Assembly (NCBI RefSeq): GCF_001427385.1
Contig: NZ_LMGJ01000001.1
Location: 1-64,000 of the forward strand
Origin: Mesorhizobium sp. Root157
GTDB taxonomy: Bacteria; Pseudomonadota; Alphaproteobacteria; Rhizobiales; Rhizobiaceae
Length of the DNA stretch: 64,000 nucleotides
Direction of reading: 5' to 3'
Position numbers and translations under genes: made by a program. Below are positions 56,199 to 64,000 of this stretch, piece by piece (positions within the stretch are counted from its first letter, which is position 1; each line of letters begins with the position of its first letter). The notes beneath the pieces were generated by a model that did no database searches, was not told the DNA's origin, and saw only the letters and a list, made by a program, of their open reading frames with translations.

Positions 56199-57056
56199 GT
56201 GATCCGTTACGCAAAACCCACCACGGTCGCCGAGGCGTTGTCGCTGCTCGGGGAAGACAACTGGCGAATTCTGGCTGGCGGCACCGACTTCTACCCCGCA
56301 CAAGGCACCAAGCCGCTGCGCGAAAATATCCTCGACATCAATGGATTGGCCGAGTTGCGCGGCATCCTGGAGACCAGTTCCCATTGGACGATCGGCGCGC
56401 GCACGAGTTGGGCAGAGATCGAAAGACATCCCCTGCCCGGCTGCTTCGATGCACTCAGGCAAGCGGCGCGCGAAGTCGGGTCCCGCCAGATCCAGAACGT
56501 TGCCACCGTGGCAGGCAACCTCTGCAACGCCTCACCGGCGGCCGACGGCGTGCCGGCCCTGCTCATCCTCGACGCCGAGGTTGAAATGCGTTCGGCCAAG
56601 GCGACGCGTTACCTGTCGCTCAGCGCCTTCATTCTCGGCAACAGGCGAACCGCCTTGCAACCGGACGAAATGGTTTGCGCCATCCGCATTCCGAAGTCGG
56701 TAGCAGTGGGAATATCCGCTTTCCACAAGCTCGGCGCACGACGCTATCTCGTCATCTCGATAGCCATGGCGGCAGTTAGGCTGATCATCGAAGATGGCAT
56801 CGTTGCGGATGCGGCCATCGCAGTAGGAGCCTGCTCGGCCGTTGCCAAGCGGCTTGCCGGCGTGGAAGCCGCGTTGAGGGGCTGCAAGACAGGCCGGTCC
56901 ATAGAAGCGGCCATCATGCAGGCGCCGATTGAGGAATTGGCGCCGATTGGCGATGTGCGCGGTACGGCGAACTACAGGCTGGACGCCGCCCGCGAGATCG
57001 TGGCGCGCGCCGCATTGGCCATCGTCGATACGGCCGACAAAAAGGCCGCGGCATGA
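56199..57056 (+). CDS. Molybdenum hydroxylase FAD-binding subunit
   Basis: This 285-residue subunit has the FAD-binding motifs of xanthine-dehydrogenase-type medium subunits: WRILAGGTDFYPAQ (near residue 27) and VATVAGNLCNASPAADGVPAL (in part, near 102). I chose GTG 56199, preceded by AAGGGAAGG, over GTG 56178. Its stop overlaps the next start (ATGA). It passes electrons from the iron-sulfur clusters to an acceptor. Confidence 0.9.
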   Translation: MIRYAKPTTVAEALSLLGEDNWRILAGGTDFYPAQGTKPLRENILDINGLAELRGILETSSHWTIGARTSWAEIERHPLPGCFDALRQAAREVGSRQIQNVATVAGNLCNASPAADGVPALLILDAEVEMRSAKATRYLSLSAFILGNRRTALQPDEMVCAIRIPKSVAVGISAFHKLGARRYLVISIAMAAVRLIIEDGIVADAAIAVGACSAVAKRLAGVEAALRGCKTGRSIEAAIMQAPIEELAPIGDVRGTANYRLDAAREIVARAALAIVDTADKKAAA

Positions 57057-59809
57057 ACCCGAGGCTCGCCCAGACCGCGTTCGAGGTGAACGGCGCTGCG
57101 GTGTCCCTGCCGGTTTCGCCGGTGCGGCGGCTGAGTTCGGTGCTGCGCGACGACCTGCATCTGACCGGAGTGAAAGTGGGATGCGACGCCGGCGACTGCG
57201 GCGCCTGCACGGTCCTCGTCGATGGGGAGCCCGTCTGCGCCTGCCTGATGCCGGCTGCCTCCGCCACCGGCACGAAAATCACGACCGTCGAAGGGCTGGC
57301 GAACGGCAGCCTGTCGGCGCTGCAAGCCTCGTTTCTCGAACATGGCGCGGCGCAATGCGGTATCTGTACCCCTGCCCTTCTGGTGGCGGCAACCGCACTG
57401 CTGGCGCGTGTGCCCGAGCCGAGCGAAGCTGAAGTGCAGGACGCGCTGGGCGGAATCCTTTGCCGCTGCACCGGCTATCGCAAGATCATCGCCGCCGTGA
57501 TGGCGGCACCGCAACGGCAACCTGCTGCGGGCATCGACTTCCGGCTTCCCCCCACCGGCTGTGCCATTGGCGCGTCCCCGGTGCGGCTGGATGGCGCTGC
57601 AAAAGTTACCGGCGCCGAAAAATTCGGCGCGGACGCGTTTCCTGAAAATGCGCTTGCAGTGCTCGTCGTGCGCTCGCCGCATTATCATGCACGCTTTGGT
57701 TTCGGCGATATCGACGGCTGGACACAGCTACATCCCGGCATCGTCGGCGTTTTCACCGCTGCCGACATTCCCGGCATCAACCGCTTCGGCGTTATCGCAC
57801 CCTTCGCCGACCAGCCAGCTCTGGCCGAGCAGGAAGTGCGCTTTCGCGGTGAAGCGGTTGCGCTGATCGCGGGCGAGCGCGATGCCATAGCCGATCTGGA
57901 TCTTGCCGATTTTCCGATCACATGGACCGAACTACCGCATATGCTGCAGCCCGGCGAGGCGGAAGCCGAAGGCGCGCATCTCGTCCATGAAAACAGGGCG
58001 GGCAACATCCTGACAAAAGGCTTTGTCGAGCATGGCGATCCGCGAACAGCCCTTGCCGGTGCAGGTTTTATCGTCTCGGGCGAGATCGAGACATCTTATG
58101 TCGAGCACGCCTATATCGAGCCGGAAGCAGGCCATGCCTATATGGACGGCAACACGCTGGTGATCGTCGCCTGTACGCAGGCGCCCTATATGGACCGCGC
58201 CGACACCGCCAAGGTGCTGGCTTTGGCGCCGGAAAAGGTACGAATCGTGCCGACCGCGACCGGCGGCGGCTTCGGCTCCAAGCTCGATATCTCGCTGCAA
58301 CCGCTGATCGGGCTGGTTGCACTAAAAACCGGGCGGCCGGCAGCGCTGGCCTACAGTCGCAACGAATCCATGATTTCGACCACCAAGCGGCATCCGGCGT
58401 CGATGAAGGCGACCATTGGCACCAACACCGATGGCCGCATCTGCGGCATGGTCTTCGACGGCGATTTCAACACCGGAGCTTATGCAAGCTGGGGGCCGAC
58501 CGTCGCCAACCGGGTTCCGGTCCATGCTTCCGGTCCCTATGTCACGCCGAACTACCGCGCCACCGGCCGCGCCATCCACACCAACGGCCCGATTTCGGGC
58601 GCGTTTCGCGGTTTCGGCGTGCCGCAAGCGACCATCATGCAAGAGACACTGTATGACGAACTCGCCGACAGGCTGGGCAGGGACCGGCTCGATTTCCGGC
58701 TGCAGAACTGTCTGCGCGAAGGCTCCGTTACCGTCACCGGGCAGGTGATGGACGCCAGCGTCGGCATTGCCGCTTGCCTTGAAGCGCTGACGCTGCACTG
58801 GACCCGTGCCCTTGCCGATGCGACCGCCTTCAATGCCTGCAACGACGCCGTCAAGCGCGGTGTCGGGATTGCCTCCTGCTGGTACGGCTGCGGCAACACC
58901 TCGCTCCCCAATCCATCCACCATCAAGGTCGCGGTATCGCCGGACGGCCATGTCGTGCTGCATCAGGGCGCCGTCGACATAGGCCAGGGCTCGAACACCG
59001 TCATTGCCCAGATCTGCGCCGACGCACTTGGCCTGCCGCTGGCAACGTTCCGCCTGAACAGCGCCGACACCGCCATATCTCCCGATGCCGGCAAGACCTC
59101 GGCGTCGCGCCAGACCTTCGTCACCGGCAAGGCCGCCGAAAAGGCCGGGCGGTCGCTGCGTGACCAAATCCTGCGCTTCGCCAATGTCTCGGCAAAGGCG
59201 ACACTCGCCCTTAATGCCGGAACGGTTGTGGTGCGCGAAGGCGAGGCGGTGCGGCGCATCGATCTTGCGGCACTTCCAGCCAACGCCGACGGCTATGTTT
59301 TCCAGGCGACGGAGAGTTACGATCCTCCGACAACACCGCTCGATGAGAAAGGCCAGGGCAAGCCCTATGCTGTCTACGGCTATGGCGCTCAGATCGCCGA
59401 GCTTGAGGTCGATCTCAAGCTCGGCACCGTCAGGCTGGTGAAGATCACCGCCGCGCACGACGTCGGCAAGGCGATCAATCCTGTCATGGTCGAGGGGCAG
59501 ATCGAAGGCGGAATCGCGCAAGGGATCGGCATGGCGCTGATGGAAGAGTATATTCCGGGCCGCACGGAGAATTTGCACGACTATCTGATCCCGACCATAG
59601 GCGACGTGCCGCCGATCGAGTCGATCCTCGTCGAAGTCCCCGACAGCGAAGGCCCGTTCGGCGCCAAGGGTCTCGGCGAACATGTGCTGATCCCGACCGC
59701 GCCGGCCATCCTCAACGCCATCCGCCATGCAACGGGCGTGCTTGTCACCAAGGTGCCGGCAACCCCGTCGCGCATCATGGCGGCGATCAAGGCGAGAGCA
59801 ACCTCATGA
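57053..59809 (+). CDS. Fused [2Fe-2S]/molybdopterin hydroxylase subunit
   Basis: This 918-residue protein joins the two subunits usually coded apart. The N-terminal plant-type [2Fe-2S] domain has Cys 44, 49, 52 and 64; the second helical [2Fe-2S] domain has CGICTPALL and CRCTGYRKI. Residues from about 155 are the molybdopterin domain, with GGGFGSKLD, AFRGFGVPQ and the catalytic Glu in GAKGLGEH near the C-terminus. Enzymes of this type hydroxylate N-heterocycles. Given the next gene, nicotinate to 6-hydroxynicotinate is a good candidate reaction. Confidence 0.92.
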   Translation: MNPRLAQTAFEVNGAAVSLPVSPVRRLSSVLRDDLHLTGVKVGCDAGDCGACTVLVDGEPVCACLMPAASATGTKITTVEGLANGSLSALQASFLEHGAAQCGICTPALLVAATALLARVPEPSEAEVQDALGGILCRCTGYRKIIAAVMAAPQRQPAAGIDFRLPPTGCAIGASPVRLDGAAKVTGAEKFGADAFPENALAVLVVRSPHYHARFGFGDIDGWTQLHPGIVGVFTAADIPGINRFGVIAPFADQPALAEQEVRFRGEAVALIAGERDAIADLDLADFPITWTELPHMLQPGEAEAEGAHLVHENRAGNILTKGFVEHGDPRTALAGAGFIVSGEIETSYVEHAYIEPEAGHAYMDGNTLVIVACTQAPYMDRADTAKVLALAPEKVRIVPTATGGGFGSKLDISLQPLIGLVALKTGRPAALAYSRNESMISTTKRHPASMKATIGTNTDGRICGMVFDGDFNTGAYASWGPTVANRVPVHASGPYVTPNYRATGRAIHTNGPISGAFRGFGVPQATIMQETLYDELADRLGRDRLDFRLQNCLREGSVTVTGQVMDASVGIAACLEALTLHWTRALADATAFNACNDAVKRGVGIASCWYGCGNTSLPNPSTIKVAVSPDGHVVLHQGAVDIGQGSNTVIAQICADALGLPLATFRLNSADTAISPDAGKTSASRQTFVTGKAAEKAGRSLRDQILRFANVSAKATLALNAGTVVVREGEAVRRIDLAALPANADGYVFQATESYDPPTTPLDEKGQGKPYAVYGYGAQIAELEVDLKLGTVRLVKITAAHDVGKAINPVMVEGQIEGGIAQGIGMALMEEYIPGRTENLHDYLIPTIGDVPPIESILVEVPDSEGPFGAKGLGEHVLIPTAPAILNAIRHATGVLVTKVPATPSRIMAAIKARATS

Positions 59810-61344
59810 GCGAGCTTTCCGAGCGCTTCGAAACGCATGAATCGGGCGAGAAGCAGATCGCCGAGAAGATCCGCTGCGATGCCTGTCCGGTGATGTGCTA
59901 CATCGCCGAGGGCCGCACCGGCGCCTGCGATCGCTACGGCAATGTCGGCGGGCGTATCGTGCGCTTGGACCCGCTGACCATCCTCGACCATATGGCCGAG
60001 ACCGGCGGCGCTGTCGTGCCCTTCGTGGCCGAGGGCGAAGATTGGAACGGCGAACTGGTCAATCCCGGTCGCCGCTTCGTCACAGCGATCGGTGCTGGCA
60101 CTACCTATCCGGACTACAAGCCGGCCCCCTTCATCGTCAGCCAAGAAGTCGAGGGCGTCGACCTCGTCACTGTGGTGACGGAGGGTATTTTTTCCTATTG
60201 CGGCGTCAAGGTGAAAATCGACACCGACCGCCATCTCGGCCCGGAAACCGCAACGGTCAGGGTGCAAGGCGAAGCGGTCGGCCACGTCACCACCGGCGAA
60301 TACGGCTCGCAAATGCTGTCGCTGGGCGGCGTGCATCATCTCACCGGCGGCTCCAAGGCGGAAGGCCGCGCCACATGCGATGCACTGCTCAACCTGTGCA
60401 ACAGGAAGCCGGTGGAACTTGCAATCGAAGGCGGCGCCACTGTGGTCGTGGAAGCCGGCAAGCCGCCGGTCATCGACGGCAAACTCGAACAGCGCATGCG
60501 CGTCGGCTGTGGCTCGGCCACCATCGGCATGTTCGCTACGCAATGGCGGGGGCTGGTGGACGAGGTTGTGGTGGTCGACGACCACATCACCGGTGTCGTT
60601 TCCGAACACCAGGCGGGCAAGGTGCTGGATTGGCAAGATACCGGCATCAGGATCGTCGGGCGGCGCTCGACGCCGGGGCGCTACTTCAAGGTTTCGGAGC
60701 CGGGGCTTGGCTGGGGCGGCACAACGATTTCCGACCCTCTGTCGATCCTTGGCGAATGGAACGCCAAAAAAGGTGCCCGGCCCGGCCTGTCGATGCTGAT
60801 GGTTTCCACCACCGGCGAGCAATTTGCCTATTACGAACTGGACGGCGACCTGAAGCCCATTCAAAAGCCGTTTCCCGAAAGGCTCGCCAAATCAGTGCGG
60901 CTGATCGAGGAGAACTGCGAGCCAGCGCTGTGCACCGTCCTTTTCGTCGGCGGCGCGGGTGGGTCGCTGCGCGCCGGCGTTACGGAAAACCCGGTCAACC
61001 TCACCCGCTCCGTGCACAGGCTGCAGACCTATGTGACAGTCGGCGGCGCACCCGTTTACGTCTGGCCCGGCGGCGGCATCACCCTGATGGTCGATGTCAC
61101 CCGCGTGCCGGACAACGCCTTCGGCTATGTGCCGACGCCGGCGCTGGTGGCGCCGATCGAATTCACCATGCGGCGCGACACCTATGTCCAGCTTGGCGGG
61201 CATGAAAAGGAAATCCGCTCGATCGCCGACATCGTCGCCCATGGCGGCGAGTATCTGAACGCGCGCCATGTCTTGGGCGCGCCGTCACGTAATCCATGGC
61301 CGCCATTGGCGCAGCTTTGGCGACATGAAGGCGCGCCGCGATGA
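59806..61344 (+). CDS. 6-hydroxynicotinate reductase-like iron-sulfur protein
   Basis: This 512-residue protein has four N-terminal cysteines (24, 27, 31, 41) in CDACPVMC and GAC that look like a [4Fe-4S] site, and a large unfamiliar C-terminal part. From memory, proteins of this size and start are annotated as 6-hydroxynicotinate reductase, which in Eubacterium barkeri reduces 6-hydroxynicotinate to tetrahydro-6-oxonicotinate. Azorhizobium degrades nicotinate by this reductive route. Name by family recall; activity unproven here. Overlaps neighbours by 4 bases. Confidence 0.75.
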   Translation: MSELSERFETHESGEKQIAEKIRCDACPVMCYIAEGRTGACDRYGNVGGRIVRLDPLTILDHMAETGGAVVPFVAEGEDWNGELVNPGRRFVTAIGAGTTYPDYKPAPFIVSQEVEGVDLVTVVTEGIFSYCGVKVKIDTDRHLGPETATVRVQGEAVGHVTTGEYGSQMLSLGGVHHLTGGSKAEGRATCDALLNLCNRKPVELAIEGGATVVVEAGKPPVIDGKLEQRMRVGCGSATIGMFATQWRGLVDEVVVVDDHITGVVSEHQAGKVLDWQDTGIRIVGRRSTPGRYFKVSEPGLGWGGTTISDPLSILGEWNAKKGARPGLSMLMVSTTGEQFAYYELDGDLKPIQKPFPERLAKSVRLIEENCEPALCTVLFVGGAGGSLRAGVTENPVNLTRSVHRLQTYVTVGGAPVYVWPGGGITLMVDVTRVPDNAFGYVPTPALVAPIEFTMRRDTYVQLGGHEKEIRSIADIVAHGGEYLNARHVLGAPSRNPWPPLAQLWRHEGAPR

Positions 61345-62219
61345 ACGGCCCGCAAGCCAGTTGGCTGCAGGACGGCAAGCGGCTCCATCTCAACCATGGG
61401 CCGATCGACCTGATCGTCGAAGCGTTCGGCGACGAGGCAGAGCGGCAAGCCGCCTACCGCCAGGCGGTGGCGCGTTTCCAGACGATCTTGCCGGAGCTTG
61501 TCGAGGAACTGGCCGAACTGCGCCGCCCGGCTGGCAAAACACCACGCCACTTCGCGGGCCCGACCGCGCGCCGCATGGAGGCTGCCGTCGTGCCGGTGTC
61601 GCGCGACTTCATCACGCCGATGGCGGCGGTCGCCGGCTCGGTAGCCGACGAAATGCTGGCCACGCTCACCGCCGGGCGCAGGCTGGCAAAGGCCTATGTG
61701 AACAACGGCGGCGACAGCGCACTTCATCTCGCTACGGGACAAGGGATGTCGCTGTCGATTGCCGGCACCGGACACGGTCTCGCCGACAGGATTGTCATCC
61801 ATGCCGAAGACGACGTGCGCGGCGTCGCGACGAGCGGCTGGCGCGGACGGTCGTTTTCGCTTGGCATCGCCGACGCCATCACCGTTCTGGCCCGCACAGG
61901 GGCCCAAGCCGATGCAGCGGCGACGCTGATTGCCAACGCCGTCGACCTTCCCGGCCATCCGGCTGTCGTTCGCGCATCGGCGAGCGATCTTGCTCCCGAC
62001 AGCGATCTTGGCGGGCAGTTGGTCACCACCGATGTCGGAAAATTGACGGCAGCCGAAATCGACACCGCGCTGGAGAGCGGCCTTTCCGTGGCCAATGCGT
62101 TGCGCCGACGCGGCTTGATCCGGGCTGCCGCACTTTTCCTCGCAGGCGATGCTCGCTTGTGCGGCTCGCCCACGCTCTTTCTCAATCACGATGAATCGAA
62201 GGAACTTTTTCATGCCTGA
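61341..62219 (+). CDS. UPF0280-family protein
   Basis: This 292-residue protein belongs to UPF0280, a family without an assigned function but with an ApbE-like (flavin transferase related) fold. Features include FITPMAAVAGSVADEML, AYVNNGGDSALHL and a VATSGWRGRSFSLGIADAIT segment (the last in part), which are well preserved. It overlaps the reductase stop (ATGA). It could attach a flavin, or it could act on a ring-opening intermediate. Confidence 0.83.
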   Translation: MNGPQASWLQDGKRLHLNHGPIDLIVEAFGDEAERQAAYRQAVARFQTILPELVEELAELRRPAGKTPRHFAGPTARRMEAAVVPVSRDFITPMAAVAGSVADEMLATLTAGRRLAKAYVNNGGDSALHLATGQGMSLSIAGTGHGLADRIVIHAEDDVRGVATSGWRGRSFSLGIADAITVLARTGAQADAAATLIANAVDLPGHPAVVRASASDLAPDSDLGGQLVTTDVGKLTAAEIDTALESGLSVANALRRRGLIRAAALFLAGDARLCGSPTLFLNHDESKELFHA

Positions 62220-62796
62220 ATTTCCCATCCGCAAGATCGCGGTGCTCACGGAAGACATCTTCCACGAAGGCGGACCGGCCGCAGAGGAACCGCGCCGGCG
62301 CGCGGCTGCGCTGGCGATCGTGAAGAACCCGTTCGCAGGACGCTACGTCGAGGAACTTCAGCCGGCGATGGAAGACCTGAAGCCGCTCGGCCTGTTGCTG
62401 ACCGACAAGCTGATCGCAGCGCTGGGCGGCGACATCAAGCCCATCGACGGCTACGGCAAGGGCGCGATCATCGGCAGCGACGGGGAGATCGAGCACGGCG
62501 CGCTGTGGCATGTTCCGGGCGGCTATGCCATGCGGGCGCGGCTTGGCGAAGCCAAGGCAATCGTGCCGTCGGCCATGAAGGTCGGCGCTTTCGGCTCGCG
62601 CCTCGACGTGCCGCTCGGCCATATAAACGCTGCCTATGTGCGAAGCCATTTCGACGCCTTCGAAGTCGGCGTTTCCGACGGCCCGCGGCCGGACGAAATC
62701 CTGTTCTGCCTCGCCATGAGCTGCGGCCCGCGCATCCATGACCGCATGGGCGGCCTTGCCGTCAAGGACATCAAGGTGTGGGACGGTCAGCGGTGA
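62212..62796 (+). CDS. DUF1185 ('amino acid synthesis') family protein
   Basis: This 194-residue protein (MPEFPIRKIAVLTEDIFHEGG, shortened) contains the conserved GYGKGAIIGSDGEIEHGALWH (in part) and VPSAMKVGAFGSRLDVPLGH stretches of the DUF1185 family, which has solved structures but no proven reaction. ATG 62212 has an AAGGAAC site and overlaps UPF0280 by 8 bases. It may be a hydrolase or lyase for a cyclic amide in this pathway; that is speculation. Confidence 0.83.
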   Translation: MPEFPIRKIAVLTEDIFHEGGPAAEEPRRRAAALAIVKNPFAGRYVEELQPAMEDLKPLGLLLTDKLIAALGGDIKPIDGYGKGAIIGSDGEIEHGALWHVPGGYAMRARLGEAKAIVPSAMKVGAFGSRLDVPLGHINAAYVRSHFDAFEVGVSDGPRPDEILFCLAMSCGPRIHDRMGGLAVKDIKVWDGQR

Positions 62797-63254
62797 GCAG
62801 CGGCACCGCCGGGCCGGCGCTCGTCGAGGCGAACGACGACGCCATGGACGACTACCACCTGCAGGAGCAGGTCGGGTTCGTCCTGCGCAAGGCCAACCAG
62901 CGCCATCTGGCGATCTTTGCCGCACGCATCAGCGACCTGACCCCACCGCAATTCGCCGCACTCGCCAAGCTGCATGAGATTGGCGAGACATCGCAGAACC
63001 AACTCGGCGCGCTGATCGCCATGGACGCGGCAACGGTGAAAGGCGTCATCGATCGGCTCAAGGCGCGTGGCCTCGTCGACTTCGGCAAGCATGAGGCGGA
63101 CAAGCGCCTTCTGATGGTCAAGCTGACCGCAGAAGGCTTCGCCATGATCGAGCGACTGATCCCGCTGGCTGAACAGATCACGCAGGAAACGCTTGCCCCT
63201 TTGACCGCGCGCGAGATCGGAACCCTGATGCGGCTGCTCGGCAAGATCACCTGA
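62793..63254 (+). CDS. MarR-family regulator
   Basis: This 153-residue protein has a winged helix-turn-helix with the MarR pattern (LTPPQFAALAKLHEIGETSQ, then QLGALIAMDAATVKGVIDRL and a wing HEADKRLLMVKLT). GTG 62793 overlaps the previous stop (GTGA); ATG 62844 is an alternative. It probably represses the operon and responds to a pathway aromatic, as NicR does in Pseudomonas. Confidence 0.88.
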   Translation: MSSGTAGPALVEANDDAMDDYHLQEQVGFVLRKANQRHLAIFAARISDLTPPQFAALAKLHEIGETSQNQLGALIAMDAATVKGVIDRLKARGLVDFGKHEADKRLLMVKLTAEGFAMIERLIPLAEQITQETLAPLTAREIGTLMRLLGKIT

Positions 63255-63266
63255 GAGGCTGTCTCA
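63252..63266. other. Short palindrome joining two convergent stop codons
   Basis: TGAGA and TCTCA pair across GGCTG. The arms contain the stop codons of the MarR gene (63252-63254) and, on the other strand, dadA (63264-63266). It may be a tiny shared 3' hairpin. Confidence 0.35.
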
Positions 63267-64000
63267 ACGGCGGTAAACAAGGCCTTCCGGATCGATCTCG
63301 GGCTTGCGTCCGCCGACCAGGTCGGCAAGGAACTTGCCCGAGCCGCAGGCCATGGTCCAGCCGACATGGCCGTGGCCGGTGTCGAGATAGAGGTTTGCGT
63401 AGCGCGCCTTGCCGATCACCGGCACGGAATTCGGCATCATCGGCCGCAAGCCCGCCCAAAGCTCGGCTTTCTTCTCGTCGAATGCACCGGGGAAGAGTTC
63501 ATGCGCGGTCTTGAACATCGGGGCGAAGTCCTTTGGCTTGAAGGTGCGGTCGAAGCCGGTGAATTCCGCCGTGCAGGACAGCCGCAGCCGATTGCCAAGC
63601 CGTGAATAGCCGACCAGCCGATCTTCGTCGGCCCCACCCATGGTCGGCCCCTTGCTTTCGTCCTCAAGTGGAATGGTCGCCGCGTAGCCCTTGACCGGAT
63701 AGACAGGCAGGTCGATGCCGTAGCGGCGGCCGAGCAATCCGCTCTCCGGCCCCATGGCGATGACGACGGCATCGGCGCTGAGCACCCCCGCCGACGTCTT
63801 CACCGCGCGCACCTCGTTGCCCTCGATGTCGAGGCCTTCGACCGTCGTGTTGAACCGGAACTTCACGCCGAGCTTTTCGGCCGCATAGGTGGCGAGCTTG
63901 CCGACGAACTGCCTGGAATCGCCGGTCTGGTCGATCGGCGAATAGATCCCGCCCGCAATCAGATCCTTTGCGCCAGCAAGGCCGGGTTCGATCGCAGCCA
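63264..64000 (-). CDS. dadA: D-amino acid dehydrogenase, 5' part outside the window
   Basis: About 245 C-terminal residues are visible: AAIEPGLAGAKDLIAGGIYS, then FAD-dependent oxidoreductase (DAO) fold segments AVKTSAGVLSADAVVIAMG (in part), LPVYPVKGYAATIP and a C-terminal TGHGHVGWTMACGSGKFLADL (in part). DadA oxidises D-alanine and other D-amino acids at the membrane and feeds electrons to the respiratory chain. It is convergent with the nicotinate-type operon, with only 9 bases between stop codons. The open frame runs off the right edge. Confidence 0.88.
   Translation of the reverse strand, partial: AAIEPGLAGAKDLIAGGIYSPIDQTGDSRQFVGKLATYAAEKLGVKFRFNTTVEGLDIEGNEVRAVKTSAGVLSADAVVIAMGPESGLLGRRYGIDLPVYPVKGYAATIPLEDESKGPTMGGADEDRLVGYSRLGNRLRLSCTAEFTGFDRTFKPKDFAPMFKTAHELFPGAFDEKKAELWAGLRPMMPNSVPVIGKARYANLYLDTGHGHVGWTMACGSGKFLADLVGGRKPEIDPEGLVYRR

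Noticed and set aside
1-64000. tRNA, rRNA, CRISPR, transposase or phage genes
   Set aside because: I found no cloverleaf, repeat-spacer array, DDE/HUH transposase or structural phage gene in the reading frames. The window looks like stable chromosome.

Overview
The window is GC-rich, densely packed chromosomal DNA. It most likely comes from an alphaproteobacterium of the order Hyphomicrobiales (Rhizobiales), probably a Mesorhizobium/Phyllobacteriaceae relative. The grounds are the NAD-dependent fds formate dehydrogenase operon, many ABC uptake systems, an HWE-type histidine kinase, a DUF1127 mini-protein, a rhizobial-type intergenic repeat and a 6-hydroxynicotinate-reductase-type catabolic operon. 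The taxonomy is inference. I saw no rRNA, tRNA, CRISPR array, prophage or transposase.

Layout. Positions 1-12,000 hold mostly housekeeping genes: dtd, an MFS pump with a divergent TetR regulator, an M3 oligopeptidase, carbonic anhydrase, a pdxY-DUF429 pair, a LemA/TPM membrane module, a GNAT acetyltransferase and ppa. Positions 12,000-19,100 carry fdsG-fdsB-fdsA-fdhD-fdsD with an upstream LysR gene; fdsB has an in-frame TAA. Positions 19,300-27,600 hold an iron/sugar-phosphate-type ABC transporter, a divergent LacI regulator, a calcineurin-like phosphoesterase and an inositol-monophosphatase-family enzyme. Three 16-bp operator-like sites tie these genes together. Positions 27,700-39,200 are mixed: a decayed DUF2254 gene, an HWE kinase, nhaA, guaA, a frameshifted MTA/SAH nucleosidase, a thioesterase, an aldolase-family protein, a HAD phosphatase, a LysR regulator and a MATE pump. 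Positions 39,100-46,200 hold an agmatinase/ureohydrolase, a complete polyamine-type ABC importer and a nitrilase-family enzyme, with a divergent LysR regulator. Positions 46,300-56,000 contain pncB, an unknown polytopic membrane protein, a branched-chain-amino-acid-type (liv) ABC operon, an NhaD-type antiporter and pncA.

Positions 56,199-63,254 are the most interesting part. Six genes overlap start-to-stop: a molybdenum-hydroxylase FAD subunit, a fused [2Fe-2S]/molybdopterin subunit, a 6-hydroxynicotinate-reductase-like protein, a UPF0280 protein, a DUF1185 'amino acid synthesis' protein and a MarR regulator. The operon is divergent from nicotinamidase pncA. I read it as a reductive N-heterocycle (probably nicotinate) degradation operon in which two widespread uncharacterised families could perform ring-opening or maturation steps. 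A partial dadA gene runs off the right end.

Three genes (fdsB, the DUF2254 gene and the nucleosidase) carry four lesions in 17 kb. Either the strain is losing these functions or the assembly contains errors; raw reads would decide.
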